Shown: piece by piece, positions 1 to 5,773 of the stretch
Layout of the letters: each line of letters opens with the position of its first letter
Numbering within the stretch: the stretch's first letter is position 1
Source: a virus
Length of the DNA stretch: 64,000 bases
Reading direction: 5' to 3' (one strand)
IMG/VR virus record: IMGVR_UViG_3300032309_001318
Span: 1 to 64,000 of that record
Notes under the pieces: model-generated
Told to the model about the DNA's origin: nothing
The model's input: only the letters and a program-made list of their open reading frames with translations
Database searches by the model: none
Made by a program: the position numbers and the translations under genes

Positions 1-102
1 CCAAACATTAGATTTCTCTGCTGAGATAATTTCCCCAGTTAAAGAATTAGAGCGATAAGTTTTGCCGATTAGCAAATCTTGTATTGTGTATAAGTTAGCC
101 AT
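1..102 (-). CDS. Small phage protein, N-terminal part (cut by window edge)
   Basis: A leftward reading frame starts with ATG at 102 and runs 34 codons off the left edge without a stop. It begins MANLYTIQDLLIGKTYRSNS. The upstream sequence on the coding strand carries the purine-rich element TAACGAAAGGAA, which recurs before two other leftward genes here and acts as a plausible ribosome binding region. I do not recognise the family; a short YTIQDLLIGKTYRS-type opening is seen in small actinophage proteins, but that is memory rather than a search. Function unknown. Confidence 0.55.
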   Translation of the reverse strand, partial: MANLYTIQDLLIGKTYRSNSLTGEIISAEKSNVW

Positions 103-201
103 TGTTAGCCACTTCCTTTCGTTATGCCGCAATTATAGCGGAAGCCACCGACAATTCTCTACCTACTAGCCAGTAATTCCATATTTTGAGACGCTCAAGT
201 C

Positions 202-219
202 ATGTGTTCTTAATCACAT
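202..219. promoter_or_regulatory. Interrupted palindrome, copy 1 (possible operator)
   Basis: ATGTG and CACAT flank an 8-base AT-rich spacer containing CTTAAT. A nearly identical copy lies 90 bases to the right. Two-fold symmetric paired sites of this size are typical of dimeric repressor operators. This is a sequence observation only; no matching repressor gene is seen. Confidence 0.4.
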
Positions 220-231
220 TTAGCCTGTGGA

Positions 232-259
232 CGACACGCCCGACACGCCACGACACGCC
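232..259. repeat. Short direct repeats of CGACACGCC
   Basis: Three copies of CGACACGCC stand almost head to tail. A fourth full copy is at 357-365, an inverted full copy (GGCGTGTCG) at 1597-1605, and a partial copy (CGACACGC) at 1343-1350. The motif is GC-rich in an AT-rich genome and falls only in gaps between leftward genes. Confidence 0.6.
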
Positions 260-292
260 CGAAAGTTATCCACAGATTTCAGGGCTTTTTTA

Positions 293-314
293 AAATGTGT
301 CTTAAATCACATTT
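293..314. promoter_or_regulatory. Interrupted palindrome, copy 2 (possible operator)
   Basis: AAATGTG and CACATTT flank the 8-base spacer TCTTAAAT. It shares the half-sites, spacing and the CTTAA centre with the copy at 202-219. As RNA it could also fold as a 7-bp hairpin, but there is no terminator-like T tract directly after either arm. Confidence 0.4.
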
Positions 315-370
315 TGCCCCCACAGCTTTTGTGGGCGCTTCCGCTTTTTGTCAAGCCGACACGCCGTTAT

Positions 371-502
371 TTATTTTATTTTTTTACCAAATTTATTTAG
401 TAAAATTTCTTCAACCATTTTTAATTGTAATTCGGTTAGGTGATCTAACTCAACCGAATTTTTAAATTGGTTAGCTAACTTTTCTGCGGGATTTTCCGTC
501 AT
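371..502 (-). CDS. Small hypothetical protein (43 aa)
   Basis: The frame begins at ATG 502, overlapping the stop of the gene before it as ATGA, and ends with TAA at 371. The product opens MTENPAEKLANQFKNSVELD and ends with a lysine-rich NKFGKKIK tail, with an amphipathic helical look through the middle. The start/stop overlap argues for translational coupling with the 64-residue protein upstream. I do not recognise a family. It is too short for most automatic calls, but the spacing and overlap support it. Confidence 0.6.
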   Translation of the reverse strand: MTENPAEKLANQFKNSVELDHLTELQLKMVEEILLNKFGKKIK

Positions 503-693
503 TCGTTTTCCATTTCTGCTAAATAATCTTCATGCTCGATTAGTCCAATAGAAAATGCGATAGGGTCGCAACATTCTAAGATTTCGCTAGCGGTAAAAGT
601 AGAATAACCGATTTTGTAAGTAGGATAAGTGTCATCTAGTAATTGGCAGAAACTCTCCTTTAATTCTATATCCTTTTCTAATTTAGATTTCAT
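499..693 (-). CDS. Small hypothetical protein (64 aa)
   Basis: The ATG at 693 is preceded on the coding strand by AGGAGAGATAA, a good ribosome binding site. The product is acidic (pI clearly low by inspection) and contains a two-cysteine ECCDP segment near residue 40. It overlaps the next gene by four bases (ATGA) and its own start overlaps the stop of the membrane peptide upstream. No domain recognised. It belongs to the leftward small-gene operon typical of phage early accessory regions. Confidence 0.7.
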   Translation of the reverse strand: MKSKLEKDIELKESFCQLLDDTYPTYKIGYSTFTASEILECCDPIAFSIGLIEHEDYLAEMENE

Positions 694-842
694 TTATCTC
701 TCCTAAGTAATACGATAGAATAAACAAAAGCAATAGAGCCAACTAGTAGCCATGTTGGGATATCAATACCGACACCATTAGGCCAAAGCCCGTTAATGTA
801 TAGAGAAAAGTATTCGCTATCTATAAATAATTCTAAGTTCAT
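690..842 (-). CDS. Small single-helix membrane protein (50 aa)
   Basis: The frame starts at ATG 842 after GGAGGAATACGAATA and ends at 690, overlapping the following gene as ATGA. Residues about 29-46 (IPTWLLVGSIAFVYSIVLL) form one hydrophobic membrane segment followed by RRDK, which predicts an N-out, C-in orientation by the positive-inside rule. The N-terminal half is acidic and aromatic. The role is unknown; small phage membrane peptides of this kind can be holin-like, antiholin-like or superinfection-exclusion factors, and nothing here decides. Confidence 0.65.
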   Translation of the reverse strand: MNLELFIDSEYFSLYINGLWPNGVGIDIPTWLLVGSIAFVYSIVLLRRDK

Positions 843-1015
843 TATTCGTATTCCTCCCAATCTAGTGTTAAGCCTTTTTCGATTACCTCGTCCATGCTAA
901 TCATGTCCTCATCAAATAGCGTTTCGCTATTGTGCTTGTCTAACGCCTCCGCCTCGTCTAGGTGGCGGTATGCGTCCGAGATATCTGCCTGTATGGTATC
1001 CCATTTAGTCATCAT
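842..1015 (-). CDS. Acidic small hypothetical protein (57 aa)
   Basis: The start is taken at ATG 1015 after GGAGGCTAAGTA; a second ATG follows immediately (MMTKWDTIQ). The stop overlaps the next gene's start as TAATG. The protein is strongly acidic, with many Asp and Glu and a WEEYE C-terminus, and looks helical. Acidic phage miniproteins are often DNA mimics or inhibitors of host enzymes, but that is only a general possibility. No domain recognised. Confidence 0.65.
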   Translation of the reverse strand: MMTKWDTIQADISDAYRHLDEAEALDKHNSETLFDEDMISMDEVIEKGLTLDWEEYE

Positions 1016-1176
1016 TACTTAGCCTCCTGCTCTATGGTGTGTATCATGTATTCAAACTTTAAGGTTTTATTTCCCTCGTTTAATTCATCAACTAGAGCGA
1101 TAATCTCTTTCATGCTCTTAGCGGTTAGTCTGCCCTTCATTAGAGAGCCTTGCCAAATTGTGTAAGTTAATTTCAT
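1015..1176 (-). CDS. Small hypothetical protein (53 aa)
   Basis: ATG at 1176 is preceded by GAGGCTAAC and overlaps the previous stop as TAATG. The product begins MKLTYTIWQGSLMKGRLTAK and ends TIEQEAK, with a beta-like opening and a helix around ITAKSMKEIIALVDELNEG. Start and stop both overlap neighbours, indicating a translationally coupled operon. Family not recognised. Confidence 0.65.
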   Translation of the reverse strand: MKLTYTIWQGSLMKGRLTAKSMKEIIALVDELNEGNKTLKFEYMIHTIEQEAK

Positions 1177-1274
1177 TAGTTAGCCTCGCTCTCATCTATG
1201 TCGAACATCTGAGCGAACATGTCGTTCGCTTGCTGTAAGGCTTTTAGTGCCTCGTTTACTTTATCTATATCCAT
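1176..1274 (-). CDS. Small acidic hypothetical protein (32 aa)
   Basis: The preferred start is ATG 1274, seven bases after GAAGGA. An in-frame ATG ten codons upstream (1304) would add MNNLTKEGQK, but that lies inside the shared CTAACGAAAGAAGGA leader motif, so I read it as untranslated. The product MDIDKVNEALKALQQANDMF and on is a single acidic amphipathic helix. It ends by overlapping the next gene as TAATG. Function unknown. Confidence 0.5.
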   Translation of the reverse strand: MDIDKVNEALKALQQANDMFAQMFDIDESEAN

Positions 1275-1351
1275 TTTCTGTCCTTCTTTCGTTAGGTTGT
1301 TCATTAAGGTAAGACTATCATTACTGACTGACATTATCAACACGACACGCT

Positions 1352-1456
1352 TTATTTAGCGGTGTGATTATGGACACACTCGGCTTCTGCCTCATGTCCA
1401 AACTCATCTACTAATTCCTCGTAGATATCATCTAGGTAATCTAGGTAATCGTTCAT
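1352..1456 (-). CDS. Small acidic hypothetical protein (34 aa)
   Basis: ATG 1456 is preceded on the coding strand by CCTAACGAAAGGAAATAAA, the clearest copy of the shared leader motif. The product begins MNDYLDYLDDIYEELVDEFG and ends with a Cys/His cluster, ECVHNHTAK, that could bind a metal. It is the first gene of the leftward run as far as I can see. No family recognised. Confidence 0.5.
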   Translation of the reverse strand: MNDYLDYLDDIYEELVDEFGHEAEAECVHNHTAK

Positions 1457-1483
1457 TTTATTTCCTTTCGTTAGGTTGAGCGG

Positions 1484-1527
1484 TTATTTGCTAGGCTCAC
1501 CCTTTCGGGATTATTTGCTAGGCTCAC
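1484..1527. repeat. 17-base direct repeat, two copies 27 bases apart
   Basis: TTATTTGCTAGGCTCAC occurs at 1484-1500 and again at 1511-1527, exactly. The spacing of 27 bases (about two and a half helical turns) and the location just upstream of the leftward genes suggest a protein-binding direct repeat. It could also be a leftover of local duplication. Confidence 0.6.
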
Positions 1528-1742
1528 GCTCTAATTCTTTATTTTGTTATACTATAATCCTAACATGGGGGACTGACATTTTAGGGGTTATGGCTCGGCG
1601 TGTCGCAAAAATTATGAAGATATTATGAAAAATCGTGTGATACTCCTCACATATGGTCGCTCTATCTAGACAAATCGGACATTTTAAATGTGTGTATCAT
1701 ACATAATAAAATATTATTAACATTTTGGTAAATATGAATATA

Positions 1743-1773
1743 TTGGTCAACTAGAATTACATAATGATATAAT
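1743..1773 (+). promoter_or_regulatory. Promoter with extended -10, close to start codon
   Basis: TGATATAAT lies at 1765-1773, six bases before the ATG at 1780, so a transcript from here would be nearly or fully leaderless. The -35 is poor: TTGGTC at 1743 would give a 19-base spacer. The preceding GTCAACTAGAAT recurs at 3817-3828. Confidence 0.55.
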
Positions 1774-1779
1774 TTATTA

Positions 1780-2325
1780 ATGGATAATAAAAAGCCCTTA
1801 GTTATAGTAACAAATATTAATACATTTGGCGCATTAAACTTGGAACATCCTTTTGATATTGAAAAAAAAATAAATCAAACGGTGATGGCTAAGTTTATGT
1901 ATAATAGGGGCGGGGATAACGATCCTTTTTACGTAAAAGCTTTAGTTGCTAGAGAAAATTTTTTTACGGTGGATTTTCCAGAAGCGGTTGGTCCAGTTCG
2001 TGACCTATGCGCTGGTGCTTCTATAATTTTTAAACGGGGTATTAAATTTAAGGTTTTAAATGGAAAATTTTGGGAATTTGCATTTTTGGTGGAGCCTTAT
2101 AAAAAATTTGGAAAAGGTAGCAAGGCCTATAAGGTCCTATATAAAGTAGAAGAGCATTTTGAAATAGATGTTATGGCAGACAGTGAAGAAGAGGCCATAG
2201 AAACTGCTAATAAACAAGAAATGTGTTATTGGAATCATCATGAGCCCAGCAAAGGTAAAAAAGTAAGACCTATAACTTCATTTGTTGTTTGGGACAATTT
2301 TAAGGTGACTGAAATTAATGAATAA
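1780..2325 (+). CDS. Hypothetical protein with C-terminal domain shared by a nearby paralog (181 aa)
   Basis: The gene starts at an ATG with no ribosome binding site, six bases after a TATAAT box. The C-terminal third (from about residue 115: YKVLYKVEEHFEIDVMADSE) aligns by eye with the C-terminus of the 193-residue protein at 2406: both have a Y-x(3)-hydrophobic strand, an EIxVxAxSExEA segment, a tryptophan, and a closing xxxWxxFxV/I strand. The N-terminal part (residues 1-110) is different and beta-rich by look. I do not recognise either domain. The pair brackets a one-helix membrane peptide, so the three probably work together. Confidence 0.7.
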   Translation: MDNKKPLVIVTNINTFGALNLEHPFDIEKKINQTVMAKFMYNRGGDNDPFYVKALVARENFFTVDFPEAVGPVRDLCAGASIIFKRGIKFKVLNGKFWEFAFLVEPYKKFGKGSKAYKVLYKVEEHFEIDVMADSEEEAIETANKQEMCYWNHHEPSKGKKVRPITSFVVWDNFKVTEINE

Positions 2326-2404
2326 GATGACATTAAAAAATTGGATAACACTACTAGGGATTATGGTAATTATTTTGGGAATTTGTTTTTACGTGGCAGG
2401 ATAA
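2318..2404 (+). CDS. One-helix membrane peptide (28 aa)
   Basis: ATG at 2318 lies inside the end of the previous gene, ten bases after AAGGTG. The product reads MNKMTLKNWITLLGIMVIIL, then GICFYVAG and stop: a positively charged N-terminus followed by one hydrophobic helix, so probably N-in. The stop at 2402-2404 is one base before the next ATG. Overlap on one side and a 1-base gap on the other support a real operon member. Function unknown. Confidence 0.5.
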   Translation: MNKMTLKNWITLLGIMVIILGICFYVAG

Positions 2405-2405
2405 A

Positions 2406-2987
2406 ATGACACAGATTAATAACATAATTTATGCAAGGGCTGAAAATTTAGTTATTACCACATCAGCCTTTAGCAAGCAGGAGATTGCTGATATTGATAA
2501 AGTTAAAGAAATGGTTCTGGGGTCTATAAAAACCAGACATCTAGAATTTAATTTTACTACTGATAAAGATACCTATTCCCAGGACATTCCAAACCATTTT
2601 GATGTTTTTGTCTGCACTAAAAGCTTTTATATGTATTTCCCTACCCTTTCCCTTCGATCAGAGATAAAACTAAACATAGGAGACTTTGTATTTTTCCCAT
2701 CCCAGCTTAAACACTCAATTGAGGTTGATAGCGACCATTATATATACTTTGAAGTTTACTATTGGCCAAAAGTTAAAAATGAAGAGGCAGATGGTCAACC
2801 CTACCAAATTATTGCTACACTAACTGATAAATATGAAATACAGGTTTTTGCAAATTCAGAAAAAGAGGCATATAACAAAGCGTACAATACCCCATTATCT
2901 GATTGGAAGCATTTGACTCCTGGTAAAGTGACAACGCCTAGAAAAATAATTAGATGGGCTAGTTGGGGAGATTTTGAGATTAAATAA
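2406..2987 (+). CDS. Hypothetical protein, paralog of the 1780 product by C-terminal domain (193 aa)
   Basis: The ATG follows directly on the membrane peptide's stop. The C-terminal 60 residues (YQIIATLTDKYEIQVFANSE onward) match the C-terminus of the protein at 1780 in pattern, including the W near the end and a GDFEIK close. The N-terminal two thirds contain alternating hydrophobic residues (FDVFVCTKSFYMYFPTLSLR) suggesting a beta-sandwich. No catalytic motif seen. It ends four bases before a tRNA gene. Confidence 0.7.
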   Translation: MTQINNIIYARAENLVITTSAFSKQEIADIDKVKEMVLGSIKTRHLEFNFTTDKDTYSQDIPNHFDVFVCTKSFYMYFPTLSLRSEIKLNIGDFVFFPSQLKHSIEVDSDHYIYFEVYYWPKVKNEEADGQPYQIIATLTDKYEIQVFANSEKEAYNKAYNTPLSDWKHLTPGKVTTPRKIIRWASWGDFEIK

Positions 2988-2991
2988 GTGT

Positions 2992-3063
2992 GGCTTCATC
3001 GTCTATCGGTTAGGACATTGCCCTTTCACGGCAAAAGGACGGGTTCGATTCCCGTTGGAGCTA
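2992..3063 (+). tRNA. tRNA-Glu (anticodon UUC)
   Basis: The 72-base cloverleaf is clear. The acceptor GGCTTCA pairs with TGGAGCT, with A as discriminator. The D arm holds GTC..GGTTA..GAC. The anticodon stem TTGCC/GGCAA encloses the loop CTTTCAC with anticodon TTC. The T arm is ACGGG, TTCGATT, CCCGT. No CCA is encoded. Phages often carry a few tRNAs to match their own codon use; an AT-rich genome favours GAA, which this tRNA reads. Confidence 0.95.
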
Positions 3064-3067
3064 CTAG

Positions 3068-3097
3068 TTGACAGAAAATTTTTCTTAGTGTTATAAT
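3068..3097 (+). promoter_or_regulatory. Strong sigma70-type promoter
   Basis: TTGACA (3068-3073) and TATAAT (3092-3097) are separated by 18 bases, with TG at -15/-14 position (TGTTATAAT), so both hexamers are consensus. It lies directly after the tRNA. The expected start of transcription is near 3104, giving an untranslated leader of about 190 bases before the next gene. Confidence 0.85.
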
Positions 3098-3103
3098 TCT
3101 CAG

Positions 3104-3295
3104 GCACAACAGTTTTCGGAGATCGCATCAAGGGTTTAAACTTGTGTAGCTACCATACCAAGGAAGCTGGCCTTAATAGGTTCAACCGATGAATCCGCAC
3201 CAAAAGTCGTAGGGTTTCGGGGATATGTATATAATTTCTATATGCATGCCTGTAGGGTTTTTTTAGCAAACCCCCAAGGTTAAAGGAAAAAGCAT
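3104..3295 (+). ncRNA. Long structured 5' leader RNA, class not recognised
   Basis: Between the consensus promoter and the gene at 3296 lie about 190 non-coding bases. Visible structures are ACCAAGG/CCTT..GGT (3157-3181), GGTT-C-AACC (3179-3187), and near the end GGGTTT/AAACCC (3255-3273) just before the AAAGGA ribosome binding site. The string GTAGGGTTT occurs twice (3209-3217, 3252-3260), so the last hairpin could have an alternative partner. This looks like a riboswitch or attenuator leader or a small RNA. I compared it from memory with c-di-AMP, c-di-GMP, cobalamin and glutamine motifs and found no convincing match. Confidence 0.5.
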
Positions 3296-3505
3296 ATGGG
3301 AAGAAGATTAAATTGGGAAAATTTAAAATCTAAAGATAAAGTTAATCATACAGAAGAAATTAGATATGATTGGCGTGAATTAAAAGCATTTAATGACACA
3401 ACATGTAATGCATGTCAAAGAAGAATTAAAAAGGATCAAAAAATGCTATGGAATTTTAATACTAAAACCAAAATGCACTTACCAGAAGAATGTAAACTTT
3501 GGTAA
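3296..3505 (+). CDS. Small zinc-binding-like protein (69 aa)
   Basis: ATG 3296 follows AAAGGAAAAAGCAT. The product is basic at the N-terminus and carries C-x2-C (CNAC, about residues 38-41) and later H-x4-C (HLPEEC), a spacing that can form a single zinc knuckle. It is the first gene behind a strong promoter and a long structured leader, so its expression is probably tightly set. The family is not recognised; DNA-binding or adaptor roles are possible. Confidence 0.7.
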   Translation: MGRRLNWENLKSKDKVNHTEEIRYDWRELKAFNDTTCNACQRRIKKDQKMLWNFNTKTKMHLPEECKLW

Positions 3506-3527
3506 ATATATAAGATATAATTAGGCT

Positions 3528-3809
3528 ATGAAGTCTGAAAAGACTAGCATAGCTAAACAAAAAGCTTATCTAGCCAAATATATTCAGGACCTAAAATCTA
3601 ATACTCCATGTATGGATTGTAAAGAAAGTTTTCCCTATTACGTAATGGATTTTGATCATGTGCGGGGACGGAAGCAAGCAAACGTATCAGAACTCATTGT
3701 GACCCTATCTAAAAAAAGAATAGATCTAGAAATAGCTAAATGTGAGATAGTATGTTCTAATTGTCATAGGGTCAGAACTCACCAGAGAAAAATTGATAAG
3801 TCTATATAA
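3528..3809 (+). CDS. HNH endonuclease (93 aa)
   Basis: The protein has the classic small free-standing HNH layout: CMDCKE (first C-x2-C), then MDFDHVRG carrying the HNH histidine, and then CSNCHRVRTHQRK with the second C-x2-C pair. The two cysteine pairs bind structural zinc and the DFDH/CHR residues form the metal-dependent nuclease centre. Such genes in phages are commonly homing endonucleases or packaging-associated nicking enzymes. It is not near a terminase here, and a structured RNA lies upstream, so homing is the more likely role. Length is normal for the group. Confidence 0.88.
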   Translation: MKSEKTSIAKQKAYLAKYIQDLKSNTPCMDCKESFPYYVMDFDHVRGRKQANVSELIVTLSKKRIDLEIAKCEIVCSNCHRVRTHQRKIDKSI

Positions 3810-4342
3810 TATCTTAGTCAACTAGAATAATAGGATATATTCCAGAAATTGATTTAAAGCCATTTTAGGGCCTTATGCATGTATGGGTATGGGTATATAG
3901 CTAAAACCTTCTTAGAAGCCCTATAGAGCAATTTAGAGGCATATCTCTTACATTGGCTATATGGGTAAAAATTATATGTTCTTCTCTACCGCCGCCGAGC
4001 ACTTCAATTTTCGCACTATATTTTTTGCAATTGCACTTATTTAAGTCGAAATAGTTTTCTTAATCTATATTTGAATATTTTATATTTTAAATACATTTTA
4101 TATTCAGGGTCTCCTGGCTGAAAATGTTCGCCAGCAAAATGATACCAAGCGCTTTCAGAAGAAGGACTATTGGTAAATTTAGAAAAGTATCTTGGGCTCA
4201 TGAATTAATTATACACCTATTTAAACAGAAAACCCAATCAGAGGCGGATCCGATTGGGTTCTGGCATCTAATGATGCAGTTGTATGAGGAGCATAAATGC
4301 TCAACTTATACTACACCATTATAAAATAACTTATTTTCAAAG
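3810..4342. other. Long intergenic region between convergent genes
   Basis: These 533 bases contain no gene I can support. They include GTCAACTAGAAT (3817-3828, as before the gene at 1780), a TATGGGTA-type short repeat near 3890, and a strong hairpin at 4231-4260 that fits a leftward terminator. A 66-codon rightward frame at 4124-4324 lacks a ribosome binding site and runs through that hairpin, so I do not call it. The AT content is very high around 4020-4110. Confidence 0.5.
4231..4260 (-). terminator. Rho-independent terminator for the leftward P450 operon
   Basis: AACCCAATC (4231-4239) and GATTGGGTT (4252-4260) form a perfect 9-bp stem with a 12-base loop. On the minus strand the stem is followed by TTCTGTTT, a usable T-rich tail. 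It is about 80 bases past the P450 stop codon, a reasonable place for the end of that operon. The large loop makes it less than ideal. Confidence 0.55.
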
Positions 4343-5773
4343 TCAATGATTTTTTATTTTAGCCCTTAATGGTTTTGCAACACGATAAGTCACCCTATCT
4401 ATACCTCTGGGGAATTTTCCATAAGTTTTTATTTTAAATGAGTTAGACATTGCCAAAAGAATTATTTTCATTTCAATCATTGCAAATTGGTCCCCAATGC
4501 ATTTTCTATTACCTTCACTAAACGGGAAATATGCACCTAAAGGCAAGTTTTTTTCAAAATCCCCATCCCACCTAGAAGGTATAAACTTTTCAGGGTTTGG
4601 GTATATCTCTGGTATTCTATGAGTAACATATGGGTTTACAATTACAAACGAACCTTTTGGAATAAAGTTTCCATCTACCTCAACATCCTCTTTTGCCATT
4701 CTAGGCAAATTCCAAATAGGAGGGCAAAGCCTTAATGTTTCTTTTAAAATACTAGAACAAACGGGGGCGCTAATAATTTTTTGTAGCACCTCTTCTTCGG
4801 ATAGACCAGAGTTAAAAATACTCTTAGATTCTTCAATTAATTTATTATATTCTTTTGGATGCTTGTTTAGATAAGCCAAAGCCCATACCAGAGTGTTTGA
4901 TGTAGATTCAAATCCAGCAAGGATTACAGTAAGCATTTCATCTAAAATTTGATGCTTAGACATTTTATTACCATCTTCATCTGTGCTGTTTATATATATA
5001 GATAGCAGGTCGTCCCCATCTAAATTGCTTTTGATTTTATCTTCATACATTTTTTCTACAAATTCATACATAAATACAGTTGAGTTTACAAAGTTTTTAA
5101 AGTAAGGGATATTCATATTTTCAAACCTTGTTAAGGATGGATTCTGTGTTCGATCCATAGCATTTACCGACACAGTTAGCTCGTCTTTTATTAATTCAGA
5201 GTTATGCTGAACATCAACTCCAAAGACGCACTTACTAACAATATCTAAAGCCAAAGAGTTTATCTCAGAACGAATTTCAATTTCTTTTTTGTTATTTTTT
5301 AATTCATCAATTTTACTTTTAGTTATGTTAAACATTATATTAGACATGCTTAATAATTTTTTATGATCAAAGCTAGACATTGTCATTCTTCTAAAAACAA
5401 AATGATCTGGATTCTCACTAACCAGCAATCCATTGCCAAGAAGTCTACGTGCCCTGCCCCACAAAGGACCTTTAATAAAAGATTTTTGCTTAGCAGCTAA
5501 AATTTCCCAAGCCCCTTGTGGAGAAAAAATATAAATTACTAAATATCTTCCCCTGTAGGTAGAATAAGATTTTCCATAACGCAACATATCCCTTACGTAT
5601 ACTTTTGCTGTATTTAAAAAAAATCCATAATATCTATTTAATGGGAAATATAGTTTTGGAATTTTATTTTCTAAATTTTTTGCCTTAACATCTCTTTTTG
5701 TAATAGGAGTATATCTAGGGTCGACCCATCTAGCGCTTAATCTAAAAAATGGGTATAAACTTTTTTTTAACAT
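4343..5773 (-). CDS. Cytochrome P450 monooxygenase (476 aa)
   Basis: All P450 landmarks are visible: the I-helix AGFEST (286-291), the K-helix E345-x2-R348 (KETLR), the PNPEKF segment of the PERF region (about 392-397), and the heme loop FSEGNRKCIG (418-427) with C425 as heme ligand. A C-helix arginine pair (HFVFRR, 124-129) is present in place of the usual WxxxR. The length is full. In the I-helix, the usual acid-Thr pair reads E289-S290-T291. P450s use two electrons and O2 to hydroxylate or otherwise oxidise lipids, terpenes or peptides. No ferredoxin or reductase partner is encoded nearby, so host electron carriers would be needed. It overlaps the sulfotransferase gene by 7 bases and is the last gene of a leftward operon. 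Its AT-rich codon use matches neighbours. Substrate unknown; the overall look is closer to the class E (CYP4/CYP102-like) P450s than to soluble camphor-type enzymes. Confidence 0.95.
   Translation of the reverse strand: MLKKSLYPFFRLSARWVDPRYTPITKRDVKAKNLENKIPKLYFPLNRYYGFFLNTAKVYVRDMLRYGKSYSTYRGRYLVIYIFSPQGAWEILAAKQKSFIKGPLWGRARRLLGNGLLVSENPDHFVFRRMTMSSFDHKKLLSMSNIMFNITKSKIDELKNNKKEIEIRSEINSLALDIVSKCVFGVDVQHNSELIKDELTVSVNAMDRTQNPSLTRFENMNIPYFKNFVNSTVFMYEFVEKMYEDKIKSNLDGDDLLSIYINSTDEDGNKMSKHQILDEMLTVILAGFESTSNTLVWALAYLNKHPKEYNKLIEESKSIFNSGLSEEEVLQKIISAPVCSSILKETLRLCPPIWNLPRMAKEDVEVDGNFIPKGSFVIVNPYVTHRIPEIYPNPEKFIPSRWDGDFEKNLPLGAYFPFSEGNRKCIGDQFAMIEMKIILLAMSNSFKIKTYGKFPRGIDRVTYRVAKPLRAKIKNH

Larger units (their letters stand above)
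103..370. other. Intergenic region with repeats and two near-identical palindromes
   Basis: No open frame is supported across these 268 bases. The stretch holds two copies of an interrupted palindrome (202-219 and 293-314) and four copies of the nonamer CGACACGCC (232-240, 241-249, 251-259, 357-365). Such density of short repeats between leftward genes suggests a regulatory or replication-related region, but nothing decides which. Confidence 0.5.
1457..1779. other. Divergent intergenic region
   Basis: These 323 bases separate leftward and rightward genes and hold no supported frame. They contain a 17-base direct repeat (1484-1500 and 1511-1527), an inverted CGACACGCC copy (1597-1605), an AT-rich tract and a promoter-like element at the right end. 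On the minus strand, TATAGTATAAC near 1545-1556 could be the -10 region for the leftward genes, but I find no good -35. Confidence 0.5.

Noticed and set aside
232-365. CRISPR-like array
   Set aside because: The repeats are only 9 bases, nearly contiguous, and have no spacers of regular length; no cas genes are present.
962-1165. A 67-codon rightward frame
   Set aside because: It is antisense to two leftward genes that have good starts and overlapping stops.
3104-3295. Known riboswitch (c-di-AMP ydaO, c-di-GMP, cobalamin, glutamine) or tmRNA
   Set aside because: Scattered short strings such as ACCGATG and GAATCCG resemble parts of known motifs, but the order, pairing and conserved cores do not fit any of them by eye. 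It needs a covariance-model scan.
3528-3809. HNH protein as a packaging endonuclease
   Set aside because: Some packaging HNH proteins lie beside the terminase and portal. Here it is 28 kb from the portal beside an RNA leader and a tRNA, so this role is not supported.
4124-4324. A 66-codon rightward frame containing DPIGFWHLMMQ, similar to the start of the LamG protein at 29443
   Set aside because: No ribosome binding site, no coupling to a neighbour, and it runs through a 9-bp hairpin that fits a leftward terminator. The similarity to HPIGFWQLDD is short and could be chance or a decayed fragment.
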